Source of the DNA: Rosettibacter firmus
GTDB lineage: Bacteria; Bacteroidota; Ignavibacteria; Ignavibacteriales; Melioribacteraceae
DNA: 64,000 bases
Direction of reading: 5' to 3'
Assembly: GCF_036860695.1 (NCBI RefSeq)
Contig: NZ_JAYKGJ010000002.1
Coordinates: forward strand, 1 to 64,000
The position numbers and the translations under genes were made by a program. The notes under the pieces are model-generated. The model was not told the origin of the DNA, made no database searches, and was given only the letters and a program-made list of their open reading frames with translations. Shown piece by piece: positions 12,145 through 23,174 of the stretch (its first letter is position 1; every line of letters begins with the position of its first letter).

Positions 12145-12147
12145 CAT

Positions 12148-12615
12148 ATGAGAAAGAAAAGAGCAGAAAAAAGATTTATAAAGCCGGATCCAAAGTACAA
12201 CGATGTTTTAGTTGCAAAGTTTATTAATTATATAATGTGGGATGGGAAAAAAACAATAGCAAGAAAAATTGTTTATGAAAGCTTTGATATAATTGAACAA
12301 AGAACAAAAAAACCGGCTCTTGAAATATTTAAAAAAGCAGTTCAAAACGTATCTCCAATGGTTGAAGTTCGAAGTCGTAGAGTTGGTGGTGCAACTTATC
12401 AGGTACCAATGGAAGTTCGTCCAGAAAGAAGAATTGCTTTAGCATTAAGATGGCTGAGAAATTATGCTAGAGAACGAAAAGATAAATCTATGGCTCTTAA
12501 ATTGGCAGCTGAATTAATTGCTGCTGCAAACAACGAAGGAAATGCAGTTAAGAAAAAAGAAGATACACATAGAATGGCAGAAGCTAATAAAGCATTCGCT
12601 CATTTTAAGTGGTAA
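12148..12615 (+). CDS. rpsG: 30S ribosomal protein uS7
   Basis: A 155-residue protein of usual length with the uS7 pattern [19 protein letters not shown] (about 79-97). uS7 nucleates assembly of the 30S head and contacts mRNA in the exit channel; in E. coli it also autoregulates the str operon. The gene starts just three bases after the rpsL stop. Confidence 0.98.
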   Translation: MRKKRAEKRFIKPDPKYNDVLVAKFINYIMWDGKKTIARKIVYESFDIIEQRTKKPALEIFKKAVQNVSPMVEVRSRRVGGATYQVPMEVRPERRIALALRWLRNYARERKDKSMALKLAAELIAAANNEGNAVKKKEDTHRMAEANKAFAHFKW

Positions 12616-12641
12616 TTTTTAGAAAGGAGTAAATAGTTTAG

Positions 12642-14744
12642 ATGACAAATCGAGTTGAAATAAGTAAAGTAAGAAATATTGGTATAATGGCTCATATCGA
12701 TGCTGGTAAGACTACTACTACAGAGCGTATTTTGTATTATACTGGTAAAGTGCATCGAATGGGCGAAGTACATAATGGTGCTGCTACGATGGACTGGATG
12801 GAGCAGGAAAAAGAAAGAGGTATTACTATTACAAGTGCTGCTACAACTACAATGTGGAAAGGTCATCAAATTAATATTATAGATACACCTGGTCATGTTG
12901 ATTTTACTGTAGAAGTTGAACGTTCATTGAGAGTTTTGGATGGTGCTATTGCACTATTTTGTGCAGTAGGAGGCGTAGAACCACAATCCGAAACAGTTTG
13001 GAGACAGGCAGATAAGTATGGAGTTCCAAGAATTGCTTTCGTTAATAAAATGGATAGAATAGGAGCAGATTTCTATAATGCTGTGCAGATGATGAAAGAT
13101 AGACTTGGTGCAAATGCTGTCCCTATAACATTGCCAGTTGGAGATGGTGATTTATTTAGTGGTATTATTGATTTAATGACAATGAAAGCACGAATGTATC
13201 ACGAAGAAACTCTCGGAACAACATACGAAGATGTTGAAATTCCTGCTGACCTTAAACCATTGGCACAAAAATATAGAACACAAATGTTAGAAGCTGTTTC
13301 GGAAATTGACGATACACTTCTTGAAAAATACATTGAAGGCAAAGAAATTTCAGTTGAAGAAATTAAAAAAGTTTTAAGAGAGGCTACAATTCAATTAAAA
13401 ATTGTTCCTGTATTATGTGGTTCTTCTTTTAAAAATAAAGGCGTTCAGATGTTGCTTGATGCGGTTGTTGATTTCTTGCCTTCACCAGTTGACCTTGGAA
13501 ATCTCGTTGCTCATCATGTTCATAAAAAAGATCATGTTGAAAGAAAAATAGATCCTAAAGAAAAATTTACAGCTTTAGCTTTTAAGATAATGACTGACCC
13601 ATACGTTGGTAAATTAACTTTTATTCGTGTTTATTCTGGTACACTGAAAGCTGGATCTTATGTTTATAATTCTGTTGCGGATAGAAAAGAAAGAGTTGGT
13701 AGAGTTCTTCAAATGCATGCTAATCATAGAGAAGATATGGAAGAAATTAGAGCTGGTGATATTGCTGCACTTGTTGGTTTGAAATATACCAGAACTGGTG
13801 ATACTTTGTGTACTGAAGATGATCCAATAATACTTGAAAGAATGGCATTCCCTGAACCAGTTATTCAAATAGCTATTGAACCAAAAACAAAAGCTGATCA
13901 AGATAGATTATCGGATGCACTTGCTAAATTATCGGATGAAGATCCAACATTTAGAGTTCAAGTTGATGAGGAAACAGGTCAAACACTTATTAGTGGAATG
14001 GGTGAGTTACATCTTGAAATATTAGTAGATCGAATGAAGAGAGAATTTAAGGTAGAAGCAAATGTTGGTAAACCACAAGTAGCATATAGAGAAACCATAA
14101 CAAAAACAGTTCAAGCAGAAGGTAAATTTATAAAACAAACTGGTGGTCGTGGTAAATATGGTCATGTTTGGCTTGAGCTTTCGCCAAATGAACCAGGTAA
14201 AGGATTTGAATTTGAAAATGCAATTGTAGGTGGAGTTGTCCCAAAAGAATATATTAATCCTATTATTAATGGAATCCAGGAAGCAATGAGAAACGGTGTT
14301 TTAGCTGGATATCCTGTAGTTGATGTGAAGGTTAAATTGTTCGATGGTTCTTATCACGAAGTTGATTCGGATGAAATTTCATTTAAAGTTGCTGCTTCAA
14401 TTGCATTTAAACAGGGAGCACTAAAAGCTGATCCTATTTTGCTTGAACCTATTATGAATGTAGAAGTAATTACTCCCGAAGAGTATTTAGGCGAAGTGAT
14501 GGGTGATTTAAATTCTCGAAGAGGTAAGATCGAAGGATTTACTATGAGAAAAGATGCTCAGGTAATAAAAGCTCAGGTACCTCTGGCTCAAATGTTTGGT
14601 TATGCTACAATTTTAAGATCTATGACACAGGGACGTGCAATTTTTACGATGCAATTCTCGCATTATGCAAGAGTACCTGATTCTATTGCTGAAGAAATTA
14701 CTGAAAAATCTCAATTGAAAAAATCATCAGTAGAAAATTATTAA
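12642..14744 (+). CDS. fusA: Translation elongation factor G
   Basis: A 700-residue five-domain translocase. The GTPase domain shows the P-loop AHIDAGKT (17-24), the switch region [14 protein letters not shown] and NKMD. Domain IV carries [10 protein letters not shown], and the C-terminal part has [14 protein letters not shown] moves tRNA and mRNA through the ribosome using GTP. It is preceded by AAAGGAG and sits between rpsG and tuf as in most bacteria. Confidence 0.97.
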   Translation: MTNRVEISKVRNIGIMAHIDAGKTTTTERILYYTGKVHRMGEVHNGAATMDWMEQEKERGITITSAATTTMWKGHQINIIDTPGHVDFTVEVERSLRVLDGAIALFCAVGGVEPQSETVWRQADKYGVPRIAFVNKMDRIGADFYNAVQMMKDRLGANAVPITLPVGDGDLFSGIIDLMTMKARMYHEETLGTTYEDVEIPADLKPLAQKYRTQMLEAVSEIDDTLLEKYIEGKEISVEEIKKVLREATIQLKIVPVLCGSSFKNKGVQMLLDAVVDFLPSPVDLGNLVAHHVHKKDHVERKIDPKEKFTALAFKIMTDPYVGKLTFIRVYSGTLKAGSYVYNSVADRKERVGRVLQMHANHREDMEEIRAGDIAALVGLKYTRTGDTLCTEDDPIILERMAFPEPVIQIAIEPKTKADQDRLSDALAKLSDEDPTFRVQVDEETGQTLISGMGELHLEILVDRMKREFKVEANVGKPQVAYRETITKTVQAEGKFIKQTGGRGKYGHVWLELSPNEPGKGFEFENAIVGGVVPKEYINPIINGIQEAMRNGVLAGYPVVDVKVKLFDGSYHEVDSDEISFKVAASIAFKQGALKADPILLEPIMNVEVITPEEYLGEVMGDLNSRRGKIEGFTMRKDAQVIKAQVPLAQMFGYATILRSMTQGRAIFTMQFSHYARVPDSIAEEITEKSQLKKSSVENY

Positions 14745-14793
14745 GATAATAAATAAATTAAATTAGAAAATAAATAACAAGGAGAGTAACTCG

Positions 14794-15999
14794 ATGGCAA
14801 AAGAAAAATTTGATCGTAGTAAACCTCATGTTAATATTGGTACTATAGGACACGTAGACCATGGTAAGACTACCCTTACTGCTGCCATCACCATGGCATT
14901 AGCTCAAAAAGGATTATCACAGGTTAGAACTTTCGATAGCATTGATAATGCACCAGAAGAAAGAGAAAGAGGTATTACAATTGCAACTGCACACGTAGAA
15001 TATTCTACAGAAAAACGTCATTATGCTCACGTTGACTGCCCTGGACACGCAGATTATGTTAAAAACATGATTACAGGGGCAGCTCAAATGGATGGTGCAA
15101 TTTTAGTTGTTGCTGCAACCGATGGTCCAATGCCTCAAACAAGAGAACATATTCTACTTGCTCGTCAAGTAGGTGTACCAAGAATTGTAGTATTTTTAAA
15201 TAAAGTTGATATGGTTGACGATCCTGAATTAATAGATTTAGTTGAAATGGAAATCAGAGAATTATTATCTAAGTATGAATTCCCTGGTAACGAAATTCCT
15301 ATTATTCGTGGTTCTGCTTTGAAAGCTATGGAAGCTGGTATGTCTGGTGCTCCTATTACAGATGAAAGATATAAATGTATCTGGGAATTAATGGATGCAG
15401 TAGATAGCTATATTCCAATTCCAGAAAGAAGTATTGATAAACCATTCTTAATGCCTGTTGAAGATGTTTTCTCAATTACAGGTCGTGGTACAGTTGCAAC
15501 GGGTAGAGTTGAAAGAGGAACCATAAAATTAAATGAAGAAGTAGAATTAATTGGTCTTGGACAACATAAAAAGACAGTTGTTACAGGCATAGAAATGTTC
15601 CGTAAAGAATTAGATGCTGCTATAGCAGGTGATAATGCAGGATTGCTTTTGAGAGGTATTGATAAAAAAGAAATTGAAAGAGGAATGGTATTAGCAAAAC
15701 CAGGTTCAATAACTCCTCATAGAATTTTTGAAGGTGAAGTTTATATATTGTCGAAAGAAGAAGGTGGTCGCCATACACCATTCTTTAGTGGTTATCGTCC
15801 ACAATTCTATTTCAGAACTACTGATGTTACTGGCGTTGCAACATTACCAGAAGGAACAGAAATGGTTATGCCAGGTGATAATGTCAGATTGAAAGTTGAA
15901 TTGATTTCTGAAATTGCTATGGAAGAAGGATTGCGTTTTGCTATCCGTGAAGGTGGTAGAACTGTTGGTGCAGGTGTTGTAACAAAAATTATTCAATAA
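14794..15999 (+). CDS. tuf: Translation elongation factor Tu
   Basis: A 401-residue GTPase that delivers aminoacyl-tRNA to the ribosome. The P-loop GHVDHGKT is at 19-26, and [33 protein letters not shown] and NKVDMVDD follow. Domains 2 and 3 are complete, ending [13 protein letters not shown]. The start has AAGGAG upstream. It is the only tuf copy in the window, which does not exclude another elsewhere. Confidence 0.98.
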   Translation: MAKEKFDRSKPHVNIGTIGHVDHGKTTLTAAITMALAQKGLSQVRTFDSIDNAPEERERGITIATAHVEYSTEKRHYAHVDCPGHADYVKNMITGAAQMDGAILVVAATDGPMPQTREHILLARQVGVPRIVVFLNKVDMVDDPELIDLVEMEIRELLSKYEFPGNEIPIIRGSALKAMEAGMSGAPITDERYKCIWELMDAVDSYIPIPERSIDKPFLMPVEDVFSITGRGTVATGRVERGTIKLNEEVELIGLGQHKKTVVTGIEMFRKELDAAIAGDNAGLLLRGIDKKEIERGMVLAKPGSITPHRIFEGEVYILSKEEGGRHTPFFSGYRPQFYFRTTDVTGVATLPEGTEMVMPGDNVRLKVELISEIAMEEGLRFAIREGGRTVGAGVVTKIIQ

Positions 16000-16013
16000 A
16001 TTATATTATTAAG

Positions 16014-16042
16014 TTAAGGGAAAGCAAGTCTTTCCCCTTAAA
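16014..16042 (+). promoter_or_regulatory. Hairpin between tuf and rpsJ
   Basis: TTAAGGGAAAG (16014-16024) pairs with CTTTCCCCTTAA (16030-16041) with one bulged C and a loop CAAGT. It lies just before the S10 operon. No clear T-run follows (ATTTGTTTG). It could be a weak terminator or part of an S10 leader that responds to ribosomal protein uL4; the sequence does not settle which. Confidence 0.4.
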
Positions 16043-16069
16043 TTTGTTTGAATAAGGAGATAATTAAAA

Positions 16070-16378
16070 GTGCCCGGTCAAAAAATTAGAATTAAGTTGA
16101 AATCATACGATCATATTTTGATTGATAAATCAACAGAAAAAATTATTAAAACTGTGAAAAGTACAGGTGCGGTTGTTTCGGGACCGATTCCTTTGCCAAC
16201 AAAGAGAACGGTCTTTACTGTTTTAAGATCGCCGCACGTAGATAAAAAATCGCGTGAACAATTTGAGATTAGGGCTCATAAAAGAATTATTGATATTCAT
16301 AATTCTAATAATAAAACTGTTGATGCGCTGAGCAAATTAGAAATACCGGCCGGCGTAGATATTGAGATAAAGTTATAG
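16070..16378 (+). CDS. rpsJ: 30S ribosomal protein uS10
   Basis: A 102-residue protein ([11 protein letters not shown] near the N-terminus; [19 protein letters not shown] at about 53-71) that matches uS10 over its length. uS10 lies in the 30S head and, as NusE, also joins NusB in transcription antitermination. The start is GTG after AAGGAGA. It opens the S10 operon. Confidence 0.97.
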   Translation: MPGQKIRIKLKSYDHILIDKSTEKIIKTVKSTGAVVSGPIPLPTKRTVFTVLRSPHVDKKSREQFEIRAHKRIIDIHNSNNKTVDALSKLEIPAGVDIEIKL

Positions 16379-16388
16379 GAAAAATAAT

Positions 16389-17009
16389 ATGCCAGGATTG
16401 TTAGCAAAAAAAATAGGTATGACAAATATTTTTGCCGAAGATGGCAAAGTGATTCCTGTAACCATCTTAGAAGCAGGTCCATGTAAAGTGTATGCAATTA
16501 AAACAAAAGAAAAAGATGGTTATGAATCACTTCAATTGGGTTTCGGCGAAAGAAAAGAAAAACATGTTAATAAACCTCAATTGGCTGTATATCAAAAACT
16601 TGGCTTAAAACCACCAAGAGTATTAAAAGAATTCAAAAACTTCGACATTTCGAATTATAAGATAGGTGATGAAATAAAAGTAGATATTTTCCAGGTTGGC
16701 GATAAAGTGAAAGTCTCTGGCAAAAGTAAGGGGAAAGGATTTCAGGGAGTTGTTAAACGTCATGGATTTGGTGGTGTTGGTTCTACTACTCATGGTCAAA
16801 GTGATAGAGTAAGAGCGCCTGGTTCGATTGGAGCTAGCTCTTTTCCATCAAGAGTTTTTAAAGGCCAGAGAATGGCTGGTAGAATGGGTTTTGAAAATGT
16901 AACAATTAGAAACTTGGAAGTTGTGAAAGTAATCCCAGAAAAAAATATTATTATGGTAAAAGGAGCTGTCCCAGGCTCGGTTAATTCAATAGTTGCAATC
17001 AATAAATAA
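16389..17009 (+). CDS. rplC: 50S ribosomal protein uL3
   Basis: A 206-residue protein with the uL3 signature GKGFQGVVKRHGFGG (about 117-131) and RMAGRMGFENVTIRNL near the C-terminus. uL3 binds near the 3' end of 23S rRNA and nucleates 50S assembly. The N-terminal MPGLLAKKIGMTNIF is typical. It follows rpsJ by 10 bases. Confidence 0.97.
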   Translation: MPGLLAKKIGMTNIFAEDGKVIPVTILEAGPCKVYAIKTKEKDGYESLQLGFGERKEKHVNKPQLAVYQKLGLKPPRVLKEFKNFDISNYKIGDEIKVDIFQVGDKVKVSGKSKGKGFQGVVKRHGFGGVGSTTHGQSDRVRAPGSIGASSFPSRVFKGQRMAGRMGFENVTIRNLEVVKVIPEKNIIMVKGAVPGSVNSIVAINK

Positions 17010-17022
17010 TTGATGATAGAAA

Positions 17023-17649
17023 ATGAAATTAGATGTTTATAAAATAGACGGAACAAAAACAGGTGAACAGGTCGAACTTTCAAAAGATATTTTTGAAATA
17101 GAACCTAACGACCATGCTCTCTATCTTGCTGTGAAAGCTTATTTGGCTAATCAGAGACAGGGTACTCACAAGACTAAAGAACGTAGTGAAGTAAGAGGTG
17201 GAGGAAAAAAACCCTGGCGTCAAAAAGGTAGAGGTGGTGCAAGAGCTGGTTCTATAAGATCTCCTCTGTGGGTTGGTGGTGGAACTGTTTTTGGACCAAA
17301 ACCAAGAGATTATCGTCAAAAGTTAAATAAAAAAGTTAATGCACTGGCAAGAAAATCTGCTCTATCATACAAGGCAAAAAATAATCAGATTTTTGTAGTA
17401 GAAGATTTTAACTTCGAAAAACCAAAAACTAAAGATTTTGTTAATATTCTTAAAGCATTGAATCTGGATGGCAAAAAAGTTTTGTTACTAACAAATGGAA
17501 CTCAAGAGAATGTTTATAAATCAGGTAGAAATATTGAAAAAGTAAATATTCTCGAAGCTAATAAAGCTTCGGCTTATGAATTATTAAATAATCAAGTTTT
17601 GGTATTACAAAAAAGTGCAGTCAAACTTTTAGAAAGTACATTTAATTAA
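17023..17649 (+). CDS. rplD: 50S ribosomal protein uL4
   Basis: A 208-residue protein. The extended loop lining the exit tunnel is visible as KKPWRQKGRGGARAGSIRSP (about 62-81). uL4 is also the classical autoregulator of the S10 operon in gamma-proteobacteria; whether that holds here is unknown. It sits between rplC and rplW in standard order. Confidence 0.97.
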   Translation: MKLDVYKIDGTKTGEQVELSKDIFEIEPNDHALYLAVKAYLANQRQGTHKTKERSEVRGGGKKPWRQKGRGGARAGSIRSPLWVGGGTVFGPKPRDYRQKLNKKVNALARKSALSYKAKNNQIFVVEDFNFEKPKTKDFVNILKALNLDGKKVLLLTNGTQENVYKSGRNIEKVNILEANKASAYELLNNQVLVLQKSAVKLLESTFN

Positions 17650-17661
17650 TTCGGTCTGAAA

Positions 17662-17958
17662 ATGAAAACTATATTGATTCGACCTCTGATAACAGAGAAA
17701 ATGACAAAAATTAGCGAGAAGCATCCAAATAAATATGGATTTATTGTTGATATTAATGCTAATAAAATTGAAATAGCAAAAGCAATCAAAGAAAAATTTA
17801 ACGTTGATGTTGTCTCTGTTAATACAATTAGATATAAAGGGAAAACGAAAACTCAATTTACTAGAAAAGGTCGTTTTACTGGAAAAACACCGAGATTTAA
17901 AAAAGCAATCGTAACAATTAAAGAAGGTCAAACAATAGATATTTTTGGTCAAGTATAA
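17662..17958 (+). CDS. rplW: 50S ribosomal protein uL23
   Basis: A 98-residue protein with the uL23 pattern: IRPLITEKM at the N-terminus, [13 protein letters not shown] and [15 protein letters not shown]. It sits at the exit-tunnel opening and is the docking site for trigger factor and SRP. Length and operon position are normal. Confidence 0.97.
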   Translation: MKTILIRPLITEKMTKISEKHPNKYGFIVDINANKIEIAKAIKEKFNVDVVSVNTIRYKGKTKTQFTRKGRFTGKTPRFKKAIVTIKEGQTIDIFGQV

Positions 17959-17979
17959 AACGACTGAATTGGAGATTCA

Positions 17980-18804
17980 ATGGGAATAAGAAAATTAAAA
18001 CCGATTACACCTGGTACGAGATTCATGAGTATCTCTACTTTTGAAGAGATTACTAAAACTACACCAGAAAAATCTTTACTTGAACCATTAAAAAAATCTG
18101 GTGGTAGAAATAATTTAGGTAGAGTTACTGCTCGTCACAGAGGTGGTGGTCATAAACGTCAATATAGAATTATTGATTTTAAGAGAGATAAATTTGGTAT
18201 ACCTGCTAAAGTATTTTCAATTGAATATGACCCAAATCGTTCTGCAAGAATTGCTTTGTTGCATTATGCTGACGGAGAGAAAAGATACATTTTAGCTCCA
18301 GATGGATTGAAAGTTGGCGATACCTTGATGTCGGGACCAGGTTCAGAAATAAAAATTGGTAATGCTCTACCATTAAGAGAAATACCAGTAGGAAGTTTTG
18401 TACATAATGTTGAACTAAAACCTAAAAAAGGTGGACAATTAGGAAGAGCAGCTGGTACTTCAATTCAAGTACTTGCTAAAGAAGGTAAATATGCTCAATT
18501 AAAATTACCTTCTGGAGAAGTTAGAATGGTTAGTTTGGATTGTATGGCAACTTATGGTGTGGTAGGAAATGCGGATCATGAAAATATAAGTTTAGGTAAA
18601 GCTGGTAGAAGTAGATGGCTTGGAATAAGACCTCATACAAGAGGTGTAGCAATGAACCCTGTTGATCATCCTATGGGTGGAGGTGAAGGAAAAACTTCTG
18701 GTGGTGGTCATCCAGTTTCACCATGGGGACAAAAATCTAAAGGGTTGAAAACTAGAAAAAGAAATAAACCTTCTAATAAGTATATTATTAAAAGAAGAAA
18801 ATAA
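17980..18804 (+). CDS. rplB: 50S ribosomal protein uL2
   Basis: A 274-residue protein. [17 protein letters not shown] (about 47-63) and the C-terminal signature [16 protein letters not shown] with the conserved histidine are uL2 hallmarks. uL2 supports the peptidyl-transferase centre and subunit joining. Length is standard and the gene follows rplW by 21 bases. Confidence 0.98.
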   Translation: MGIRKLKPITPGTRFMSISTFEEITKTTPEKSLLEPLKKSGGRNNLGRVTARHRGGGHKRQYRIIDFKRDKFGIPAKVFSIEYDPNRSARIALLHYADGEKRYILAPDGLKVGDTLMSGPGSEIKIGNALPLREIPVGSFVHNVELKPKKGGQLGRAAGTSIQVLAKEGKYAQLKLPSGEVRMVSLDCMATYGVVGNADHENISLGKAGRSRWLGIRPHTRGVAMNPVDHPMGGGEGKTSGGGHPVSPWGQKSKGLKTRKRNKPSNKYIIKRRK

Positions 18805-18816
18805 TTAGGTAGAAAT

Positions 18817-19104
18817 ATGCCAAGGTCAGTTAAAAAAGGTCCTTATATTGATGTTAAGTTACTTAAAAAGATAAGAAAACTTAACGAGACAAATCAAAAG
18901 AAAATAATTAAAACATGGTCTCGAGCAAGTACTATTTCGCCTGAGTTTGTTGGACATACAATTGCTGTTCATAATGGGAATAAAATGATACCTGTTTATA
19001 TTACAGAAAATATGGTGGGACATAAACTGGGTGAGTTTGCACCAACCAGAATATTCAGAGGTCACCCGGGTACAAAAGCTGAAAAAGCATCTAAAGTTAA
19101 ATAA
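18817..19104 (+). CDS. rpsS: 30S ribosomal protein uS19
   Basis: A 95-residue protein with [16 protein letters not shown] at the start and [27 protein letters not shown]-like sequence at about 50-76, all typical of uS19, a 30S head protein that forms an intersubunit bridge with 23S rRNA. It lies in standard order between rplB and rplV. Confidence 0.98.
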   Translation: MPRSVKKGPYIDVKLLKKIRKLNETNQKKIIKTWSRASTISPEFVGHTIAVHNGNKMIPVYITENMVGHKLGEFAPTRIFRGHPGTKAEKASKVK

Positions 19105-19126
19105 TGTGAAATTGAGGTAGATTATA

Positions 19127-19471
19127 ATGGAAGCTAAAGCAACTCATAAATACATTGGTTCATCACCAAGAAAAATGCGTTTGGTAATCGATTTAATTCG
19201 TGGAAAATCTGTAGATCAGGCTCTTGAAATTTTACATTTTTCTCCTAAGCATGCTTCAAAATCTGCAGAAAAAGTTTTAAGATCGGCAGTTTCAAATTTG
19301 ATGAACAAAGATGAAAATGTAAAACATGAAATTTCAGATTTATATGTTAAAGAAGCTTTTGTAAATCAAGGACCAACATTAAAAAGAATTATGCCAGCTC
19401 CAATGGGGCGTGCATATAGAATTAGAAAACGTTCAAATCATGTAACAATAGTTGTAGCAACTAAAAAGTAA
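19127..19471 (+). CDS. rplV: 50S ribosomal protein uL22
   Basis: A 114-residue protein with the uL22 globular domain (YIGSSPRKMRLVIDLIRGK) and the C-terminal beta-hairpin (GPTLKRIMPAPMGRAYRIRKR, split here as its key residues RAYRIRKR) that lines the nascent-chain tunnel. Macrolide-resistance changes map to that hairpin in other bacteria. Normal length. Confidence 0.97.
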   Translation: MEAKATHKYIGSSPRKMRLVIDLIRGKSVDQALEILHFSPKHASKSAEKVLRSAVSNLMNKDENVKHEISDLYVKEAFVNQGPTLKRIMPAPMGRAYRIRKRSNHVTIVVATKK

Positions 19472-19483
19472 TCGGAGGAAGTT

Positions 19484-20125
19484 TTGGGTCAAAAAACTAA
19501 TCCAATAGGTTTAAGAGTTGGAATAATCAGAGGATGGGAATCAAACTGGTTCGAAAGTAAAAGTTATGCACCAAAGTTACTCGAAGACTATAAGCTTAGA
19601 CTTTATATTAGAAAAAGATTACAAAATGCTGGAGTTTCTGCAATAAAGATTGATAGAACATCTAAAAATGTAACTGTAACTATTCATACTTCGAGACCAG
19701 GTGTAGTAATTGGTAAAAGTGGTAAAGAAATTGCACAGATAGAAGAAGAATTAAAAAAGATAACTAACAAAGAAATTAAAGTACAAATTACAGAAATTAA
19801 AAGACCAGAATTAGATGCTTATCTTGTTGCAGAAAATATTGCTAAACAAATTGAAGGAAGAATATCTTTTAGAAGAGCAATGAAGACTGCAATTACAGCA
19901 GCAATGAGAATGGGTGCAGAAGGAATTAGAGTAATGTGCTCGGGAAGATTGGGTGGTGCAGAAATGGCAAGAACAGAACAATATAAAGAAGGTAGAATTC
20001 CTTTACATACATTAAGAGCAGATATCGATTATGCTCAGGCTACTGCTCAAACAATTTATGGTTCCATCGGTGTAAAAGTATGGATATGCCGAGGAGAAAT
20101 ATTAGGTAAACGTTCAACTGAATAA
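19484..20125 (+). CDS. rpsC: 30S ribosomal protein uS3
   Basis: A 213-residue protein. The KH domain ([18 protein letters not shown], about 74-91) and the C-terminal domain ([20 protein letters not shown]) are typical. uS3 sits at the mRNA entry channel and contributes to helicase activity. The start is TTG after a strong GGAGGA site, giving the expected N-terminus [13 protein letters not shown]. Confidence 0.97.
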   Translation: MGQKTNPIGLRVGIIRGWESNWFESKSYAPKLLEDYKLRLYIRKRLQNAGVSAIKIDRTSKNVTVTIHTSRPGVVIGKSGKEIAQIEEELKKITNKEIKVQITEIKRPELDAYLVAENIAKQIEGRISFRRAMKTAITAAMRMGAEGIRVMCSGRLGGAEMARTEQYKEGRIPLHTLRADIDYAQATAQTIYGSIGVKVWICRGEILGKRSTE

Positions 20126-20143
20126 TCCTCAGGAGTATTTCTT

Positions 20144-20563
20144 ATGTTAATGCCAAAAAGAGTAAAATATCGTAAAGCACAAAGAGGTAGAAGAAAAGGA
20201 AAAGCAACTAGAGGCCATTTAGTAAATTTTGGTGATTATGGTCTTAAAGCTTTAGAACCTGCTTGGATTACAAGTAGACAAATTGAAGCTTGTCGTGTTG
20301 CACTTTCTCGTAAAATGAAAAGAGATGGAAAAGTTTGGATTAGAATTTTTCCTGATAAACCAGTTACTAAAAAACCTCTTGAAACAAGAATGGGTAAAGG
20401 TAAAGGAGCTCCAGAATTTTGGGTCGCAGTAGTTAAACCAGGTAGAATATTATTTGAAGTCGGTGGTATAGATAAAGAAACAGCTCACGAAGCTCTAACT
20501 TTAGCTTCTCATAAATTACCTATTAAAACGAAAATTGTTCAAAGAGTTGATTTAGAAGTATAA
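20144..20563 (+). CDS. rplP: 50S ribosomal protein uL16
   Basis: A 139-residue protein with [17 protein letters not shown] and [22 protein letters not shown] (key part [12 protein letters not shown]), both uL16 signatures, near the A-site tRNA elbow. Two starts two codons apart are possible. The first ATG has the better spacing to AGGAG; the second would give the more usual MPKRVKYR start. Confidence 0.97.
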   Translation: MLMPKRVKYRKAQRGRRKGKATRGHLVNFGDYGLKALEPAWITSRQIEACRVALSRKMKRDGKVWIRIFPDKPVTKKPLETRMGKGKGAPEFWVAVVKPGRILFEVGGIDKETAHEALTLASHKLPIKTKIVQRVDLEV

Positions 20564-20577
20564 AGGAGCTTGGAGCT

Positions 20578-20796
20578 ATGAAAATTTATCAAATAAGAGA
20601 AATGTCTACAGAAGAGATTAAGAAAAGAATTATTGAGGAACAAAAAAATCTTATGGATTTAAGATTCCAGCACGAATTGAAAAATTTAACCAACACTGCT
20701 AAGTTACGTCTTATAAGAAAAGATATTGCAAGAATGAAAACTGTTCTTAAAGAACGAGAGATGCAAGAAGCTAAAAATTCAAAGGTAAATAAATAA
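20578..20796 (+). CDS. rpmC: 50S ribosomal protein uL29
   Basis: A 72-residue helical hairpin protein, with MSTEEIKKRIIEEQKNLMDLRFQ in the first helix and KLRLIRKDIARMKTVLKER in the second, as in uL29. It binds beside uL23 at the tunnel exit. The standard position after rplP supports the call. Confidence 0.96.
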   Translation: MKIYQIREMSTEEIKKRIIEEQKNLMDLRFQHELKNLTNTAKLRLIRKDIARMKTVLKEREMQEAKNSKVNK

Positions 20797-20813
20797 GGAG
20801 CAAATGATTTTCC

Positions 20814-21071
20814 ATGCAGACAAGAAATTCAAGAAAAGTTAGGATTGGAACTGTAATAAGTAATAAAATGAATAAAAGCATCGTTGTCGCTATAGAAAGA
20901 AGAGTGGCTCATCCACTCTATAAAAAATATTATAAGAGAACAACAAAATTAATGGCGCACGATGAGAATAATGAATGCAGTGTAGGCGATGTTGTTAAAA
21001 TAATGGAAACGCGTCCATTAAGTAAAAGAAAAAGATGGCGCTTAGTAGAAATTGTTGAAAAAGTAAAATAA
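20814..21071 (+). CDS. rpsQ: 30S ribosomal protein uS17
   Basis: An 85-residue OB-fold protein with [25 protein letters not shown] and [25 protein letters not shown]-type sequence, typical of uS17, a primary 16S rRNA-binding protein. The AAGGAG site lies about 13 bases before the ATG, longer than ideal, but no better in-frame start is visible. Confidence 0.96.
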   Translation: MQTRNSRKVRIGTVISNKMNKSIVVAIERRVAHPLYKKYYKRTTKLMAHDENNECSVGDVVKIMETRPLSKRKRWRLVEIVEKVK

Positions 21072-21093
21072 AGTTTGACAGGAGCAGATAGTC

Positions 21094-21462
21094 ATGATAC
21101 AAGAAGAAACAAATCTAGTTGTTGCAGATAATTCAGGAGCCAAAAAAGTTAGATGCATTCGTGTACTTGGCGGAAGTAACAGGCGTTATGCAACTGTTGG
21201 GGATGTGATCGTTGTAAGTGTGAAATCAGCTATTCCAGGCGGTTCTGTAAAAAAAGGTGAGGTTACGCGTGCAGTGATTGTTAGAACTAAAAAAGAAGTA
21301 AGAAGAAGTGATGGCTCCTACATTCGTTTTGATGAAAATGCAGCTGTACTTTTGAATAATCAAGGAGAACCACGAGGTACTCGTATCTTTGGTCCTGTTG
21401 CAAGAGAACTTCGTGATAAAAAATTTATGAAAATAATTTCTTTAGCTCCAGAAGTTTTATAA
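21094..21462 (+). CDS. rplN: 50S ribosomal protein uL14
   Basis: A 122-residue protein of exact family length. [22 protein letters not shown] and the C-terminal [23 protein letters not shown] (key part [12 protein letters not shown]) identify uL14, which contacts 16S helix 14 in an intersubunit bridge. First gene of the spc segment. Confidence 0.98.
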   Translation: MIQEETNLVVADNSGAKKVRCIRVLGGSNRRYATVGDVIVVSVKSAIPGGSVKKGEVTRAVIVRTKKEVRRSDGSYIRFDENAAVLLNNQGEPRGTRIFGPVARELRDKKFMKIISLAPEVL

Positions 21463-21474
21463 GGAAATGATAAA

Positions 21475-21801
21475 ATGAAAATTAAGAAGAACGATACTGT
21501 AGTTGTAATAGCAGGAAATTACAAAGGTAAAATAGGGAAAGTTTTGAAAGTATTTCCCGATAAAGACCGTGTAATAGTAGAAGGTGTAAATCTTCGTAAA
21601 CGTCATACAAAACCAAATCAGAAAAATCCACAAGGTGGAATAATTGAAAAAGAAGCACCTATTCATGTTTCTAATGTTATGATACTTGATCCTAAAACAA
21701 ATGAACCATCTAGAATAGGTTCAAAAATAATTATAGATGAAAAAACAGGTAAAAAGAAAAGAGTTAGAATTAGCAAAGTAAGTGGCGAAATGCTTGCATA
21801 A
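21475..21801 (+). CDS. rplX: 50S ribosomal protein uL24
   Basis: A 108-residue protein with a KOW motif at the N-terminus ([20 protein letters not shown], about 4-23) followed by [13 protein letters not shown]. uL24 is an assembly initiator for the 50S subunit and sits at the tunnel exit. Normal length, 12 bases after rplN. Confidence 0.97.
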   Translation: MKIKKNDTVVVIAGNYKGKIGKVLKVFPDKDRVIVEGVNLRKRHTKPNQKNPQGGIIEKEAPIHVSNVMILDPKTNEPSRIGSKIIIDEKTGKKKRVRISKVSGEMLA

Positions 21802-21822
21802 AATTAAGGGTTTATAATAGCA

Positions 21823-22464
21823 ATGGGAAAACAAAAAGAACAAGTAAAACAAAAAGAGAAAAAAGAAAAATTAAGTGAAGAAACAACTACAACTGTAGTT
21901 GAAGAAAAAGTACCTGCAAGACTTAAAGTGAAATATTTAAAAGAAATAGTTCCAAAATTGAAGGAAAAATTAGGATATAAAAATGTTATGCAGGTACCAA
22001 GACTCGAAAAAATTGTAATTAATATGGGTGTTGGCGAAGCTGTTCAAGATCCTAAAGTTCTTGAAGAAGCAGTTAAAGATTTAGAAACAATTACAGGCCA
22101 AAAACCTTCGATAAGAGCAGCTAAGAAATCTATATCGAACTTTAAGCTGCGAGAAGGTATGAAAATAGGAGCAAAAGTTACTCTAAGACGTGAAAGAATG
22201 TATGAATTTTTAGATAGATTAATTACTATTGCACTTCCAAGAGTGCGCGATTTTAGAGGTGTATCAGATAAATCTTTTGATGGAAGAGGTAATTATACAC
22301 TTGGCATTAAAGAACAAATTATATTCCCTGAAATTAATGTTGATAAAGTAAATAGAATTTTAGGTATGGATATAACATTTGTTACAACTGCTAAAACTGA
22401 TAAAGAAGCTTATGAATTACTTAGCGCATTTGGAATGCCATTTAGAAAAAAAGAAACTAATTAA
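21823..22464 (+). CDS. rplE: 50S ribosomal protein uL5 with N-terminal extension
   Basis: A 213-residue protein. The core matches uL5 ([42 protein letters not shown]), which binds 5S rRNA and the P-site tRNA. It is about 30 residues longer than typical. The extra N-terminal part (about 1-33) is rich in Lys, Glu and Gln and then Thr. The ATG at 21823 has only a weak AAGGG upstream. A GTG at about codon 35 would give the usual length but lacks a visible ribosome-binding site. Confidence 0.95.
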   Translation: MGKQKEQVKQKEKKEKLSEETTTTVVEEKVPARLKVKYLKEIVPKLKEKLGYKNVMQVPRLEKIVINMGVGEAVQDPKVLEEAVKDLETITGQKPSIRAAKKSISNFKLREGMKIGAKVTLRRERMYEFLDRLITIALPRVRDFRGVSDKSFDGRGNYTLGIKEQIIFPEINVDKVNRILGMDITFVTTAKTDKEAYELLSAFGMPFRKKETN

Positions 22465-22473
22465 GGGAACAAT

Positions 22474-22743
22474 ATGGCAAGAAAATGTTTAATAGCCCGT
22501 GAAATTAAAAGAGCAAAATTATACCAAAAATATGCTGAACTAAGAAAGCAACTTAAAGAAAAAGGTGATTATGAAGCTTTGCAATTATTACCAAGAAATT
22601 CTTCTCCAACAAGGCTTCATAATAGATGCCAAATAACTGGAAGACCAAGAGGATATTATAGAAAATTTGGTGTTTCTAGATTAGTACTTAGAGAAATGGC
22701 TTTACGCGGTGAAATTCCAGGACTTAAAAAATCAAGTTGGTAA
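22474..22743 (+). CDS. rpsN: 30S ribosomal protein uS14 (zinc-free form)
   Basis: An 89-residue protein, the long form of uS14. It ends with [27 protein letters not shown], in which only one cysteine of the zinc motif remains, so it is the C- type. uS14 sits in the 30S head. Standard position between rplE and rpsH. Confidence 0.97.
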   Translation: MARKCLIAREIKRAKLYQKYAELRKQLKEKGDYEALQLLPRNSSPTRLHNRCQITGRPRGYYRKFGVSRLVLREMALRGEIPGLKKSSW

Positions 22744-22759
22744 TAGAAGGAGAATATAA

Positions 22760-23155
22760 ATGCCAGTAACAGATCCGATTGCAGATTTTTTAACAAGAAT
22801 TAGAAATGCAATTAAAGCAAGAAAGAAATATGTTGATATACCTTCATCAAAAATGAAGGTTGCAATTGCTGAGATACTAAAAAATAATAAATTCATTAGA
22901 GACTATAACGTAATTGAAGATAATAAGCAAAATATTTTAAGAATTCATCTGCAATATATTAATGGTATGTCATCGATTACAGGTTTGAAAAGAATTAGTA
23001 CACCTGGTTTACATATATATGTTGATAAAGACCATATTCCAAGAGTATTAAATGGTTTGGGAATAGCAATTATTTCTACTTCAAAAGGATTATTAACAGA
23101 TAAACAAGCAAGAAGATTATCTGTCGGCGGAGAAGTAATCTGCCATGTTTGGTAA
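22760..23155 (+). CDS. rpsH: 30S ribosomal protein uS8
   Basis: A 131-residue protein with the N-terminal [13 protein letters not shown] and C-terminal [19 protein letters not shown] and GGEVICHVW typical of uS8. It binds 16S helix 21 and in E. coli represses the spc operon by binding the rplE region. Normal length and order. Confidence 0.98.
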   Translation: MPVTDPIADFLTRIRNAIKARKKYVDIPSSKMKVAIAEILKNNKFIRDYNVIEDNKQNILRIHLQYINGMSSITGLKRISTPGLHIYVDKDHIPRVLNGLGIAIISTSKGLLTDKQARRLSVGGEVICHVW

Positions 23156-23174
23156 AAATTTGAGAGGTTAAAAA

